Below are positions 1-11,420 of a DNA stretch of 37,712 bases, one piece after another (within the stretch, counting starts at the first letter, position 1; each line of letters starts with the position of its first letter). The DNA lies in contig BFEA01000150.1 of NCBI GenBank assembly GCA_003427395.1, positions 1,064,752 to 1,102,463 of the forward strand, given 5' to 3'. The position numbers and the translations under genes were made by a program. The notes under the pieces are model-generated. The model was not told the origin of the DNA. It was given only the letters and a program-made list of their open reading frames with translations, and searched no databases. This stretch comes from Chara braunii. Lineage: Eukaryota > Streptophyta > Charophyceae > Charales > Characeae.

Positions 1-91
<91 letters not shown>
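1..91. repeat. Compound (CT)n-(GT)n microsatellite
   Basis: The first 36 bases are a pure CT repeat that switches directly to a pure GT repeat up to about base 91. It runs off the left edge of the window, so its full length is unknown. Confidence 0.97.
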
Positions 92-94
<3 letters not shown>

Positions 95-666
95 CGTGTC
101 ACTACGGGCACTGGAGTAAGTCGAATGAAGAACCAAGAGAAAAGCACAAGAAGATAGGATAGAACTCCTAGCCAGAGTGGCAATTCATTTGAACTGCAGA
201 ATGACAAAAAGTGTCACCTAGAAAGATTTTCACACCCGGCCGGTCCTGCCTTGTCGAGCACCCGGGCATGACGCCCTGGGGGTTTGATGTCTTGCGCTCA
301 TCCAGAGGACCCCAAATCCGGGCTCATTTCTGTTTTTGAGAGTTGGCTGTCAAGCTGGGAAGGGGGGTATAAATTTGTTTTAAGGGGGCCAAAGGGGTTT
401 AAAGGGCGGTGCCTTGGTTTGATTCGGTTACTTTCTTTTTTATCTCCGATTTTGTGAGGAATTCTGGTGTGACCCTCAACTGAAAGTTGTGTGTATCGCA
501 ATTCTACACAACATATTTTTGTCCCCAAATTCTTTTTTTCCCCTTTTTTTTCCTTTGTGGCTGCCCTGAACCCTGCCAGGGGTCATGCCCGGTCGTGTAC
601 CCGGGCGTGTACCCGGGCAAAAGTTGGATGCTGGGTGCCCGGGAAAACAGGCCAGAAAAAGACAGT
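92..666. other. Unassigned flank of gypsy-1
   Basis: This stretch has no convincing gene. It contains short GC-rich direct repeats of the type GTGTACCCGGGC near 595-625, and poly-T tracts near 533-555. The small open frames here overlap each other on both strands and look like chance. It is the left flank of the gypsy-1 insertion. Confidence 0.6.
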
Positions 667-1619
667 TGTGATGACCTGACCAAACACGGACTGGGACACA
701 CAGGGTACTAGATGCTGAGCAGAAGAAGACAAGGCATTTTTAGAGGCCGAGTAGTTGTAGGCTAGGTCTAGGCGGGTACCAGTCCAACCAGTCTGAGTCT
801 AGGGCCTGTACGGACAATATCAGAGTCTGCAATGCTGATTCCTTTCGAATGGGAGGAGGTACCGGTTGCTTGGAAGGCCGAGCGGCCTGAAAGTCACCGC
901 CCAAGAGGCAATTGGGCCGCTATATCTCCAGGCCGGGCGAAGAGCCCAACCTCATTGTTGATGTGCAAGTTTGGCGACACACTGGTTGGAGCGCTGGCTG
1001 GAGAGCAGCGCTGCTGGGGAAGGAGCAAGGACACGGAGGAGGAAGAAGACCAGGGCTAGGGTGGAGCGCCAGAGGGACTTACCTGGCTATGGTGGATGCC
1101 ATCTTTATCACCTTGGTGGGCGCTGCAGCAGGAAGGCCCCAGCTGGGGTAGAGCTACACCAAGAAGCTTCGAGGCGGAGTCAGGCATGGTGGCCTGAGCT
1201 AGAGCAGCCATAGCTGCTTTGTGTTGTCCTTTGGAGATCTCGGGCAAGGCCCGAGTAGTCTGCCATACCCTCGGCTTTGGACAAAGGAAGACGAAGGGTG
1301 GCCATGGCTATGGTGTACCTCAAGTGATACCTGCAGCAGAAGAGGGATTCAGACATTGATTCTGGTTTAGCCATTCAACATTGTATTATTATTTCTTGTG
1401 CGAATAAGAGGGGGAGATGAGGAGGAGGAGAGTGATTGTTGAAGAAGAAGAGCTTTCTCATTGGTCTATGCTGGTGTACATCATGTTCTTCTTATTTCTT
1501 TCTTCTTCTTCTTCTCCTAACCCTCTCTCTCGTCTCAAGTTCATTCATTTCTTTCTACAATTGGACGAGGTTGTACTATCTGATGAATGTGTATTTCGAA
1601 ATTGGCCAGGATCATAACA
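667..1619 (+). repeat. 5' LTR of gypsy-1
   Basis: It starts TGTGATGACCTGACC and ends GGATCATAACA, matching the start and end of the repeat at 8454-9641. It is 953 bp against 1188 bp for the 3' copy. It lacks about 300 bp found in the 3' LTR after the first ~30 bases. It carries about 85 bp (around 1355-1440) that the 3' LTR lacks. Matching blocks include 'GGCGACACACTGG' and 'ACCTCAAGTGATACCTGCAG'. The two LTRs have therefore diverged by indels as well as point changes. Confidence 0.9.
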
Positions 1620-1620
1620 T

Positions 1621-1632
1621 TGGTATCAGAGC
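1621..1632 (+). promoter_or_regulatory. Primer binding site, initiator Met-tRNA type
   Basis: TGGTATCAGAGC lies one base after the CA end of the 5' LTR. This is the usual plant LTR-retrotransposon PBS, complementary to the 3' end of initiator methionine tRNA, and it primes minus-strand DNA synthesis. Its position fixes the 5' LTR end at 1619. Confidence 0.92.
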
Positions 1633-2991
1633 GGGTTCTACTTGCTGGTGAGAGTTGACTTTGCTGCCCTAAACCTAACCTAAGTGGGGTTAGGGTTGGA
1701 TGCAAGGGAAGTGGGGCAGCGTGGCTAAGGGAAACTGCCCCCACCTGGTTAGGTTGTGTGGGGTCGACACTGGACCTAACCAGGTTGCTTGAGAGTGAGA
1801 TTGGGGTGGCGAGACATTTCGTGGAGACTTCATGTGGCAACTTGAGAGAGGCGACAGTGAGAGGCACTCACACCTGGAATTTGATTCAAGGGAGACACTT
1901 GGGGACTTAGGGCTTCCCTCAAGCAGGTTGAGGGACAACGGCCATTCCTCATCTACGGATTGCAAGTTGTTACTTTGTTGTTCAGCATCGGCAGGGGACC
2001 TGACGTTGCACTTGGGTGTTGGAGTCAGACCCTCCTATGAGATAAGACACTAGTGTAGGGGTAGTGTTAAAGTGGTCAGGAGGATCATATGAGAGGGGGT
2101 GAGTACCGTTCATCTCAAAGCTCAGGCCACTCAGGTAAGTGTCGTGCACCTACGGGATGCCCATGTATGTGTGCATGGTATTGATTGTCTTGTTGGGGCT
2201 ATTCTGGGTTTCTTTCCTACTCCTTTGTGGTCTTGATTGTGTGATTGAAAGTGTGAACTACTTACTCACCTGATGGATGGAGAAATGAAGTATCTTGATT
2301 TGAATGTCGACTCCTTCTACAGTGCTTTGTTTTTTCATTCTTTGAACAGCTGTAGTTTGTAGGTTCTGTCGGAAGTTGAATTTTTTTTCTCAGTACGTGG
2401 GACTCCTCTTGGTTGGGACTCGAGCACGATTTACGATGGACCCTTGGGGACCCAATGGGACCGGGCCCAAACAAGAAGGGCCCCTTGGACCCAAATCTGA
2501 TAGACATTGGTCCATTTTCTGTCTAACTGGGATCCAAAGTTTATTCTTTTTGGTTAGGACATCCACTGCCTAGGGGATCTTGGCTGAGATGTTTCACATG
2601 CTTTTATCGCACCGTTCGTCGCTTGACTCGCACCTTACACACCACTCAATTCTTCATTGTTGCATATAGTCACTCGTCTGATTTGATGTACGGTCACGGA
2701 ATTGGTCAGAGTGGACTCAAGGGGACCTTGTATGCAGTCTAATTGGACCGAGTCGCTGGATTAGACCTCTTATGTGAATTTGTCTTTTTTTTTTTTTTTG
2801 GTTTGCTGCTCTCGAGTCTAAACGTAATGTCGCGCTGGCTAGGAGTTCTACCTTCTCTTCTTTGAGCTTTTTCATTTTGTTTATTTTCCTGAGTTCACAT
2901 TTTGATGCCCGTAGAGACTCGTAGACAAAAGGTAGAGAGAGAGAGAGAAGAGAGAGTGAGAGCCCCCGTCTTGCGGAAATGGGCAATGTAA
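1633..2991 (+). other. Untranslated leader of gypsy-1
   Basis: About 1.36 kb lies between the PBS and the first recognisable gag codons. No conserved coding frame is visible. It has short repeats of the type CCTAACCAGGTT (about 1675-1785), a poly-T run at 2786-2798 and a GA-rich tract at 2935-2957 just before gag. A long leader is common in plant gypsy elements. Confidence 0.65.
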
Positions 2992-4410
2992 ATGGTTTTT
3001 GTGGCCTTAAAGGCCCAATTGGATGCAGCCGTAGAGGAGGATAAACCATTGTTCCAAACTCTCTACGACAAGGCACTGGTGAGCAAAGAGAAGGTTGAGG
3101 AGGAAAAGCGAAAAACCGTTATTGCAGACCATGAGGTTGTCCTCAAAACAGTCCCCTCCTTGCCTGACACTGAGGTCAAGAAGGAGCTAGTCGCAGATGT
3201 ACGTGCTCTCATAGATTGTCACCTACTCAGTGACATTCCTGATCAGATCACGAATGTTTGTGCTAAGATAAGTGAACTGCGGGGAGAAATGGCAGAGAAA
3301 GAGCTCAGTGATCAGATGCGGCAGATGGCAAATCTGCATAAGGACCAGATCCCTAATACCCTTCCTCTACCTTCCGCCTCCAATGCTACAAACCAGTCAG
3401 TCCTCGCTCATCTCCATACCTCTACTCCTTCTCAGAGTGTGGTTCCATCGGGACCTGCAGTAGGTGCAGACCCCGTTGCTGCTACAACAAGTGATGACGC
3501 AGGGAATTCTGCAACTGTTGTCGCCTCGAGTCGGATACAACAATTGTTGGTACCAGCCATAGCAGTCCTCCATGAGAGCCTACTTCGAGGTGTTGGGAAC
3601 TCAATTAGTGAGCCGGTCCATGATCATGGGGACCAACGTTGAACCTGCCCTACACAGCTTCTTAGAAGTCCAAGCTACGAAGGTCGGGTACACCAAGATC
3701 AATCTGACGCGGTGGCTCAAAGCCACACCAGTAACCACACTTGAGGAGATCATGATCAAACAGTTTAAGGATCCACGCGTTGTCACAAGAACCAGAAAGA
3801 GACTTGATGATCTCAAGCGCAGCAAGTGGACGGGCACCATGCATAATCTACAATTATTTGTCAGCAAGCTTTTTGCGACACCCGGACTGGAAATTACTGC
3901 ACAATCATGCTTGGATGTTGTGAAAGGTACGGTTCCCACTACCTACACACATCTGCTAGGCAAATAGCTCATTGGTTACACTGACTGGCTTTCCCTCATG
4001 TAGGATGTGGTCAGTCTTGAGGCACAAGACGTCATTACCACAATAGGCAGCAAAAAGCCTATTGGCGGCACGCGTTTCAGAGGCAGCAACCGTTTTGCTG
4101 TGCATGACCTGTTGAAGGCCGATGAGGAGGCCTATGCAGACGACTCCACTCTTGGTGACGACCAAGAACAGGACCTTGACACGGCCTGCTCCTCTTTAGT
4201 CCATGACTCTGATGTGAATAATGAAGATGAGAAATTCAGTGTCTTTAAAAAGACTGCCCATGCTAAGGGAAACCGAGACCGGAATTTAGTAAGGGGCTTT
4301 GTCGCACTTCCAAAGGGAGCCAAAATCCCAACCAAACCGGAGGATGCAGCCACTAAACCTTGGGTTGACCTCCGGATCACTGAAAATGATTGGAGGATTA
4401 GGCTTTAGAA
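2992..4410 (+). pseudogene. gag remnant of gypsy-1
   Basis: Gag forms the capsid that packages element RNA in the cytoplasm. The first block (2992 to about 3580) is charged and helical-looking, rich in Lys and Glu, then Ser/Thr/Pro-rich. A second frame from about 3575 to 3966 holds the retrotransposon-gag-like core (Trp-Leu near 3705-3712, then an FKDP and a TRKRL segment). The same frame continues through two TAG codons (about 3967 and 4012, each readable as a decayed Gln codon) into an acidic segment ending at about 4408. At least one frameshift (about 3575-3600) and two stops break it. The start at 2992 is only the first Met of the open frame; the true start is uncertain. Confidence 0.75.
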
Positions 4411-4423
4411 AGTGTTATGCGTG

Positions 4424-4544
4424 CATCCACAAAGTACAAGATTGTTATAGACTGCAGGGAACCAGAATCAGTCGTAGAGTTGACATCCACAAAGTACAAA
4501 ATTGTTATAGGCTGCAGGGAAACCAAAATCGGTCATAGAGTTGA
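4424..4544 (+). repeat. 60/61-bp tandem duplication over a degraded gag zinc-knuckle region
   Basis: Units 4424-4483 and 4484-4544 are near-identical and both begin CATCCACAAAGTACAA. The bases just before encode KCYAC and the first unit encodes a following Cys, reminiscent of a CCHC knuckle that normally ends gag. The canonical spacing is lost, so this is a tentative reading of a degraded nucleic-acid-binding motif. Confidence 0.8.
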
Positions 4545-4709
4545 CATCAGCATCCTCTACGGCAAGGGAGACTGAACATGATGCAGATCAGCAGTCCTCC
4601 CTTGAAGCCCCATCGTCTGCTGATTCCAAGGCTGAAGTTTGTCATGTTTTGTATGTTGAGCCTTAGGAGGAGTCTGAGACGGTTGACTTTCACTATCACT
4701 TAAGAGCAT

Positions 4710-5437
4710 TTGGCTGAGATGAAACATCAGCGTGCTCAAAGGACTCGTGAAATTATCTTCTTCAAAATTCTCATAAACCACCCTTATCTTTGTGTCGTGG
4801 TTGATTGTGGTGCTACGATGAATTTTATGTCACCACACGAGATACGCGAAGTGGGTTTGGGAATGAAGCAAGTGGCTTTGCAAAACCCTAAGTAGGCAGC
4901 AAAGAGGTTGTCTCATCTACACATGCAGTCAAGGGTGTGCACACTACCTTTAACAAGGACAAGACAGTCGCCCACGCATCGAACCTATATGTCCGTGACA
5001 AGTTTCCCTTCGACGCAGTCCTTGGCTTGGGCTTGTTGCAGTCCCAATGCGAATGGACCAAGTGGAAGGAACCACTTCTCATGGTCAAAGATGCTAAAGG
5101 GAACGAGCTTCCCATCCTCTTGGATGAGAAGAGCGAGTCCCCAGAGACTTTTCTCAATGCCTTGCAGTTCTACAAAAAGTGGCGCAAGCACAAAGAGGAC
5201 GAACACATGCATGTTGCCTATGTTCGCCCTACTCATGTGCAATCTACTTTTGCAGCTAGTACCAATCCTACTTCATCTAATGAGTCTACTTCTAATACTT
5301 CTCTACCTTCTATTAGTCCCAATAATTCTACTTCAGATTCGGTCACTTCCATTCATAATCTGCGACCTGATTTAGGTGACCCATTTGCTGATCCTTCGCC
5401 CCCACCGATCCCAACCAGCATCCAAAACCCTCCTTGA
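4710..5437 (+). pseudogene. Aspartic protease region and linker of gypsy-1
   Basis: The frame from 4710 encodes VVDCGATMNFMS, the position of the retroviral-type Asp-Ser/Thr-Gly active site. Here the catalytic Asp is kept but the middle residue is Cys. The frame stops at about 4893. The downstream half of the protease continues in another frame from 4937, with 'FDAVLGLGLL' matching the family's flap-distal 'D-ILGM-WL' block. A Ser/Thr/Asn-rich linker (about 5240-5400) then leads into RT. The protease would normally cut the Gag-Pol polyprotein. Confidence 0.75.
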
Positions 5438-6294
5438 CCGATTCTTGGAACTTTTGGTCGAACCATGTGGAGTTCCCACGAGATCGGTCCGACACACAAT
5501 CGAGTTGGTCGAAGGTGTTGTTCCTCCAAAGGGCTGCGTATGCCGAATGGGATCCGACGAGTTGGAGGAACTCCGGAAACAAATCGGCGAAATGATCGAC
5601 AAGGGTTGGATCAAACCTAGTGAATCTGAATTTGGTGCACCTGTTTTGTTTGTCCCTAAGAAAGGAGGCAAGCTCCGCATGTGTATTGATTATCGCGGTC
5701 TAAATCGCATCACTAGAAAGAATGCATACCCATTGCCACGCATAGATGACTTGCTTGATGTTGTAGGTGGGTGCAAGGTCTTCTCCAAGATCAATATCAA
5801 GTTTGGATACCACCAGATTGAAGTCGATCCTGCGGACCAGCACAAGACTGCATTCATGACACGGGATGGGCTTTACGAATTTACCGTAATGCCCTTCAAT
5901 CTCACGAACAAACCAGCCACCTTTCAAAGCCTTATGGAGAAGGTCCTCCGCGAACAGGTTGGTCGGTTTGTGGGTATTTCTCGATAATATTATGATCTTC
6001 GGCAAATTCATTGAGGAACACATGAAGCACCTTGAGGAAGTGTTCACCATCCTCAATAAAACGCAACTCCATTTCAACTTAGAGAAATCTGAGTTTGGGA
6101 GGGATAGCGTCATCTATCTTGGGCATCGATTGTTTGTTGCAGGCCTAGAGCTTGAGGCAACCAAGGTTGATGTCATACGCGACTGGCCTCAACCCGCGAA
6201 TATTTGCGAACTGCGTTCTTTCTTGGTCTCGCATCATACTATCAGAAGTTTGTGCCCCAATTCTCTATTGGTGCTTGCCCGTTGTTCCGATTAG
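5376..6294 (+). pseudogene. Reverse transcriptase of gypsy-1, catalytic Asp residues lost
   Basis: This domain copies element RNA into DNA. Family blocks are clear: 'GWIKPSESEFGAPVLFVPKK', 'LRMCIDYRGLN', 'YPLPRIDDLLD', 'GYHQIEV', 'HKTAFMTRDGLYEF' and 'MPFNLTNKPATFQ'. Motif A reads KINIKFGYHQI where the family has [11 protein letters not shown], so the first catalytic Asp is Asn. Motif C reads FLDNIMIF where the family has YLDDI, so the second Asp of the pair is Asn. There is a frameshift at about 5970 just before motif C and another at about 6220 at the start of the connection (LRxFFLGLASYYQKFV). It cannot be active. Confidence 0.9.
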
Positions 6295-6720
6295 CAAGTA
6301 AGAACGTACCCTACACTTGGGATGCAACATGTGAGATCACATTTCAAGCCTTGAAAGAGGCCTTGGTAAGTTACCTTGTACTCTGCATTGCAGTTTCCAA
6401 ACTAACATATGTAGTTAATACGGATGAGAGCCAATATGGGATTGGCGCAGTGTTGCAACAAGATGACGGCGATGGCTTGCAGCCACTCGAGTACCACAAC
6501 AAAGGCATGCCCAACGAAAGGGTTGCTACTTCCACCTACATGCGCGAGCTCTATGCTTTGCATATGGCTTTGGACCATTGGAAGCACTATCTTTTGGGAC
6601 GCAATTTCAAAGTGTTATGAGATCATGAGACTTTGAAGTGGATCAAAGATCAAACCACCTTGCCCCTATATTACTTCGCTGTTTCTATGAGATCGACATT
6701 TTTTACTTCGAACTAAGGCA
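6204..6720 (+). pseudogene. RNase H domain of gypsy-1
   Basis: RNase H removes the RNA strand of the RNA:DNA hybrid. The open frame to 6620 carries 'VVNTDESQYGIGAVLQQ' (first catalytic Asp) and 'RELYALHMALDHWKHYL' (catalytic Glu). It is cut by TGA at about 6618, directly before 'DHETLKWI', which carries a further conserved Asp. After that the frame decays within 60 bases. Confidence 0.85.
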
Positions 6721-6775
6721 CAAAAAGGGTTGTTATAATCGACTTGCTAATCCGTAGTCTCGCCACCCCAAGTAC

Positions 6776-7730
6776 ATGACTTGCTTTGTGAGTTCCTACG
6801 ACCTCCAGAAGAAATTGAAGGAGGAGATCGTATGGCACAATGCCAAGGACCCGGACCTTAGTCCCATCCTTGAGCAGTTGCGGGTTGACCCCAACAGTCA
6901 GCCTGATTTTCACGAATATGGAGGACTAGTTTTTCGATGCTATGGAAATAACGACCGTTTGTGTGTACCCAACCATGATCCTCTCCGCACGCACTTTTTA
7001 GACTTGGCTCACGGCCGGAGTGGACACTTCAGCATAGCAAAACGTACGGAAACCTATTGAGACAGTTTGATTGGCCTGGTATGAAAGGATCTGTCGAAAA
7101 GTTTGTGGCCGAGTGTCAAGTCTGTCAACAGATCAAACCATCCAGACAAAAGCCCATGGGGCTACTTACACCCCTTCCCATTCTCGATGGTCCCGGGGAG
7201 TTTGTCTCTGTCGACTTCACCGACATGGGAAACGTAAGTAAGAATGGTTATTTGCAAGTGATGGTGATTTTTGACCGCTTTTCTAAATTCCTCAATCCGA
7301 TTCCTTTGCCATCTCATGCCCCAACTGAATTGGTGATCCGTGAGTTCGAACATAAGTACATTCTACAGTTCAGAAACCCGAAAACTTTGTGAGTGATTGG
7401 GACCCGCGTTTCATAAGTACTGAATGGAAGGACTTCACGTCCCAACTCCCTGGCCTCAGACTATGCATGACATCTTGTCGACATCCCGAAGCCAACGGTA
7501 TGGCTGAGGAGATCAACCAGACTATGTTCCAACTTCTCTGCGCTTTAATAATTTCGGATCAGGAAACGTGGGATGAAGAGCTGTATTTTGTCAAGAGGTT
7601 GTGCAACAACTTAATCCATTCTTCCATCGGCATGACGCCAAACAGGCTGCATTACGGTTGGCAAATTCCTAATCCGCTCTCCTACTTTGGCAGATTTGTA
7701 ATCCGCTTTCCTGCTTTGGCAGATTCGTAA
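6776..7730 (+). pseudogene. Integrase of gypsy-1
   Basis: The integrase joins element cDNA to host DNA. The N-terminal zinc-binding HHCC module (HGRSGHFSIAKR, then CQVCQQIK) is split at about 7057 by loss of one base. The core has the DDE Asp in 'SVDFTDM', the second Asp in 'VSDWDPRF' after another frameshift at about 7389, and the Glu in 'HPEANGMAEEINQ'. Spacing fits the family, so the catalytic residues are present although the frame is broken three times. Confidence 0.88.
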
Positions 7731-7742
7731 TCCGCTCTCTTG
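7671..7742 (+). repeat. 29-bp tandem repeat (2.5 copies) in the integrase 3' region
   Basis: Units 7671-7699, 7700-7728 and a partial 7729-7742 all begin AATCCGCT(C/T)TC. The duplication falls in the spacer after the 'HYGWQIPNPLS' block and before the C-terminal domain, and it destroys the frame. Confidence 0.9.
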
Positions 7743-7843
7743 AACAACGAGTTGGTTTAACACCTGGCAGGTCTGGCTTCAGTGCCAAGTACGATTGCTT
7801 GCTCAAAGTTGCCATCGCAACAATGCCCAAGCGATAACACGCA

Positions 7844-8412
7844 ATGATCCATCATGCAAACAAGAAGCGTCAACCTTTGGATATTGAAGTGGGAAGTTAT
7901 GTCTGGGTCAAGATGTATGAATTGGCAAAAGAAGAGGGAGTGTCACACAAACTTTTCCCGCTCCATTATGGTCTGTGGGAAGTTCTGGATGTGATTGGCA
8001 ATGATGGGTTCGGCCCCTCGTACACAGTTGTTGTGTCGCCTCATCTGCGCACATACCCCGTCTTTCATGCATCAAAATTGTATATCCATCGTGATGCTAA
8101 GTCCTTCGGTTACGGTGAATACTTGATTCCTCGCGCGATCAATGGCGGTCATGAGATAGATAGAATCAAAGAGCATGTAGGGAAGGGACGTAACAGACAG
8201 TGCCAGGTTCACTTTATGTATCACCCATTGGACTATCTCTACTGGATCTCCAAGGAGTTGCTGCGCAGCGCACCCGCATTGTTAAAGCCTACGAGCGACA
8301 AATCGCCTCTAATGTTGTACCTAAAATCTCTGCAAAGCTCATTGCGACGGAGTACTCTCGAAAGCTCTTTGCTTTGTTTGCATACGATGTGTTTGTCGGG
8401 GACTCTGAATGA
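7844..8412 (+). pseudogene. Integrase C-terminal domain and chromodomain-like tail of gypsy-1
   Basis: The segment has the SH3-like GPY/F-type block ('VGSYVWVKM', 'GPSYTVVV', 'FHASKL'). It then has a chromodomain-like block with 'EIDRIKEHV', 'CQVHFMYHPLDYLYWISKE', which in chromoviruses targets integration to marked chromatin. After about 8275 the likely frame switches ('RIVKAYERQIAS' in the +1 frame), as in the gypsy-2 tail (RIISRYERNL). No stop-free complete tail remains. Confidence 0.8.
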
Positions 8413-8440
8413 GTTACTCGCTCGAAGGGACCTCGCTCTT

Positions 8441-8453
8441 AAGAGGGGGGTAG
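8441..8453 (+). promoter_or_regulatory. Polypurine tract of gypsy-1
   Basis: AAGAGGGGGGTAG directly precedes the 3' LTR start at 8454. The G-rich purine run is where plus-strand DNA synthesis is primed in LTR retrotransposons. Confidence 0.85.
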
Positions 8454-9641
8454 TGTGATGACCTGACCAAACACGGACTGAGACAACTGATTTCTAAGTT
8501 TTGCTCATGGACTGAATGCCTTGCTGAGTTTCCCGCTTGCTACCGAGTTCTCTAAGTCTGTGTGTGTGCACGCTTGCTGGTTTGCATGTCTGTTCGAGTG
8601 CTTGTCGGCTTAAGTGTGTGTGTGACCCGCAAGGGCACTTGTCTATTCATTTGGGCCGCATGCTGGTACTTACCTGTGGCCGTGACATTGAGGATTGCAG
8701 CGGGGAAAACACTCAAGTGGAGGGGAAAGAGGCCCGCAACACTTGAAGCAGCGGGGAAACACTCGAGTAGCAGGTAGGCCGGTACCAGATCCTGTAGAGG
8801 TAGATGTGTCGGGTACTCTAGGCCGAGCAGAAGAAGATTTAAGTTGGCATTTTTAGAGGCCTAGTAGTTGTAGGCTAGGTCCAACCAGTTTGAGTCTAGG
8901 GCCTGTATGGGCAATATCAGAGTCTGCAATGATGTTTCCCTCCGAATGGGAGGAGGTACCAGTTGCTTGGAAGGTCGAGCGGCCTGGAAGTCACCGCCCA
9001 AGAGGCAAGTAGGCCGCTATATCTCCAGGGCGGGCGAAGAGCCCAGCGTCATTGTCGGTGTGCAAGTTTGGCGACACACTGGATGGAGCGCTGGCTGGAG
9101 CAGTGCTAGCATTCAACAGCGCTGCTAGGGAAGGAGCAAGGCACGGAGGCGGAAGAAGACCAGGGCTAGGGAGGAGCACTAGAGGTACTTACCTAGCTAT
9201 GGTGGATGCCATCTTCATCACCTTGGTGAGCGTTGCAGCAGGAAGGCCCCAGTTGGGGTAGAGCTACACCAAGAAGCTTCGAGGTGGAGTTAGACATGGC
9301 GGCTTGAGCTAGAGCAGCCATAGTTGCTTTGTGTTGTCCTTTTGGACATCCGGGCAAGGCCTGAGTAGTCTGCCATAGCCTCGACCTTGGACAAAGGAAG
9401 AGGAAGGGTGGCCATGGCTATGGTGAACCTCAAGTGATACCTGCAGTAGAAGAGTGATTGGCAAAGAAGAAGAGCTTTCTCATTGGTCTATGCTAGTGTA
9501 CATCATCTTCTTCTTATTCTATTCTTCTTGTTCTTCTCCTAACCCTCTCTCTCCTCTCAAGTTCATTCATTTCTTTCTACAATCGGACGACATTGTACTA
9601 TTTGATGAATGTGTATTTCGAAATTGGCTAGGATCATAACA
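8454..9641 (+). repeat. 3' LTR of gypsy-1
   Basis: It starts TGTGATGACCTGACC and ends GGATCATAACA, as the 5' LTR does. It contains about 300 bp (roughly 8485-8815) that the 5' LTR has lost, with GT-rich and CAGCGGGGAAA repeats near 8698-8760. It is probably closer to the ancestral LTR length. Confidence 0.9.
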
Positions 9642-10699
9642 CAACAACCACAAAAAAACAAGTCACCGCGGCCATGCCACATTCGGCCAGTCATGCATGG
9701 TTGCACGCGCAGTCGCGAGGATGACATACTATGTGGTGCCCACAACCATGCGGTCCTTAATAATTTTGAAGTTCGCTTTCGACATTGTTGGCTGACATGC
9801 GTCTTGAGGGGTTAATCTCTCGACGCTAAACAATCTCAAGTGCGATTACAAGACCTACCCTCTTCTGCACACTGCGGAGAGGGGTGATAGGCAGGCTTTG
9901 CCCTTTAGTGACGGTTAAACATCTTGACCTAGAACGAGGGCTACATCTTCGGAGGCTTGGAAACAGGTCAAGGGGTTTGACTTTGATAGACGCTACGGAC
10001 CTCGATGTCCAACTATAAAATTTCTAAAAAGCAGAAGTAAAAGGGGATCCCCCTTTTCTCAATTCAAATTTGTTAAATCCTTGCGCACGGACAAAGTAGA
10101 CTATACACAAAACGAAAATGTAATCGGGGTTATAGGACACGAGGCGACCACTCTCACAATCACAGTGTGACTCCCTCTAAAATATACACATGATAGCAGG
10201 CAAATCAAATTTGGACTTCAACTGACAAAACATCCTTGCAATTGTACCAAAGATTGAACATCGACAGACCACACACTACACGATATCAACATCAACCACT
10301 CTCTGCGTTCATACCCCTTTCCTTCTTCACACAGGCCCCAAACTTTGTCCAACCTTCCAAACTAAAACACTCAGTCCTTTTTAAATGGCCATTTAATAAA
10401 AGTCTGAGTAAAAACCCAAAGAAACATTTCAACCCACGGGGGTTAAGACCTTAGGTTGAGCCGCAAGAATGAGTTAGAGTTGAGCCTGAAACCGACAAAT
10501 CGGCAACCAAGATGTTGTCACTGATAATAGAAGATGATCCTTGTAGAATCGGGCTAAAATTAGTCTGATCTTGAATCAAAATGATCAGAAAGGACATGTA
10601 ACACAACACAGATCAATACCCAAAACTAAACTAAGCGTATGGAGAATGAACCCCCATATCTCAAATAACTTCCATAAGAGTAAGTCTAAATTTACCTCC

Positions 10700-11420
10700 C
10701 AATGAGTGCTAGAAAAGTAAGGAAAATTTTGGCAGCATTTCCCATATACAGGATGGATTACCAACGTTTTTTCTATCAAAATATAATCTTATTCCTCAAA
10801 ACTAGAAAAATTTTGGCAACACTCCTTCTAGAGATAGTGTTTTTTAAGAATTTATATTCAACTAGATACGAGATCAAAGAATGACATTTTGAGTTTACGA
10901 AGTCGAACTCTGTCTAACTCCCTGATTTAGTAAAAAAATGGGGAGCACTCCCTTTAGAAAGGTAGGTTTCCTAAATTTACACTAAACCAGATATGAACTC
11001 AAAGACAAAATTGGAGAAGTGCTAAGATAAAATTCAACTAACTCTTTAGATTTGTAGAAGTTTCAGCAGCATTCCCTCTAGAAAAGTATCTTTCCAAAAT
11101 TTGTATAAAGTTCAATATAAATTCTAAAAATAATTATGACTTTACAAAGTTAAATTTTGTCTAACTCCTTGATTTAGCAAAAACATGGGCAGGACTTCCC
11201 TTAGGAAAGTAGGTTTCCCAAACTTTTACAAAGTCAAATATGAAACTCGGACAAAAGTTGAATTTGTAAAGGCAAAATTTTGACTAACTCTTTGGATTTG
11301 TAAATATTTGGGTAGCACTTCCTTTAGCGAAAGTGCTTTTTCAAAATTTATACAAAGCCAAATATGAGAAATAATTTCAAATAAACTTAACTCAAAAATG
11401 TAAAAATTGAACCAACTCCT
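10700..11420. repeat. ~123-bp tandem array in repeat A
   Basis: Anchors of the type (T/G)GGCAGCACTCCCTTTAG recur at about 10815, 10940, 11063, 11187 and 11309, a spacing of 122-125 bp, with a partial unit near 10731. Each unit also has a TAACTCCTTGGATTTG-type segment. Alternate units differ in the same way (CCCTGATTTAG against CTTTAGATTTG before the anchor), so the array is a dimer of about 246 bp. The unit centred at 11320 forms AGCACTT/AAGTGCT. Confidence 0.85.

Larger units (their letters stand above)
667..9641 (+). mobile_element. Ty3/gypsy LTR retrotransposon (gypsy-1), full-length but defective
   Basis: The element has an LTR beginning TGTGATGACC at both ends, a primer binding site just inside the left LTR, a purine tract just before the right LTR, and domains in the order gag, protease, reverse transcriptase, RNase H, integrase, chromodomain-like tail. 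That order identifies the Ty3/gypsy (Metaviridae-type) superfamily, and the tail suggests the chromovirus branch. The coding region is broken by many single-base frameshifts, nonsense codons and short tandem duplications, so it cannot make a working polyprotein. The 5 bases before the left LTR (ACAGT) and after the right LTR (CAACA) do not match, so no target-site duplication is visible. Confidence 0.93.
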
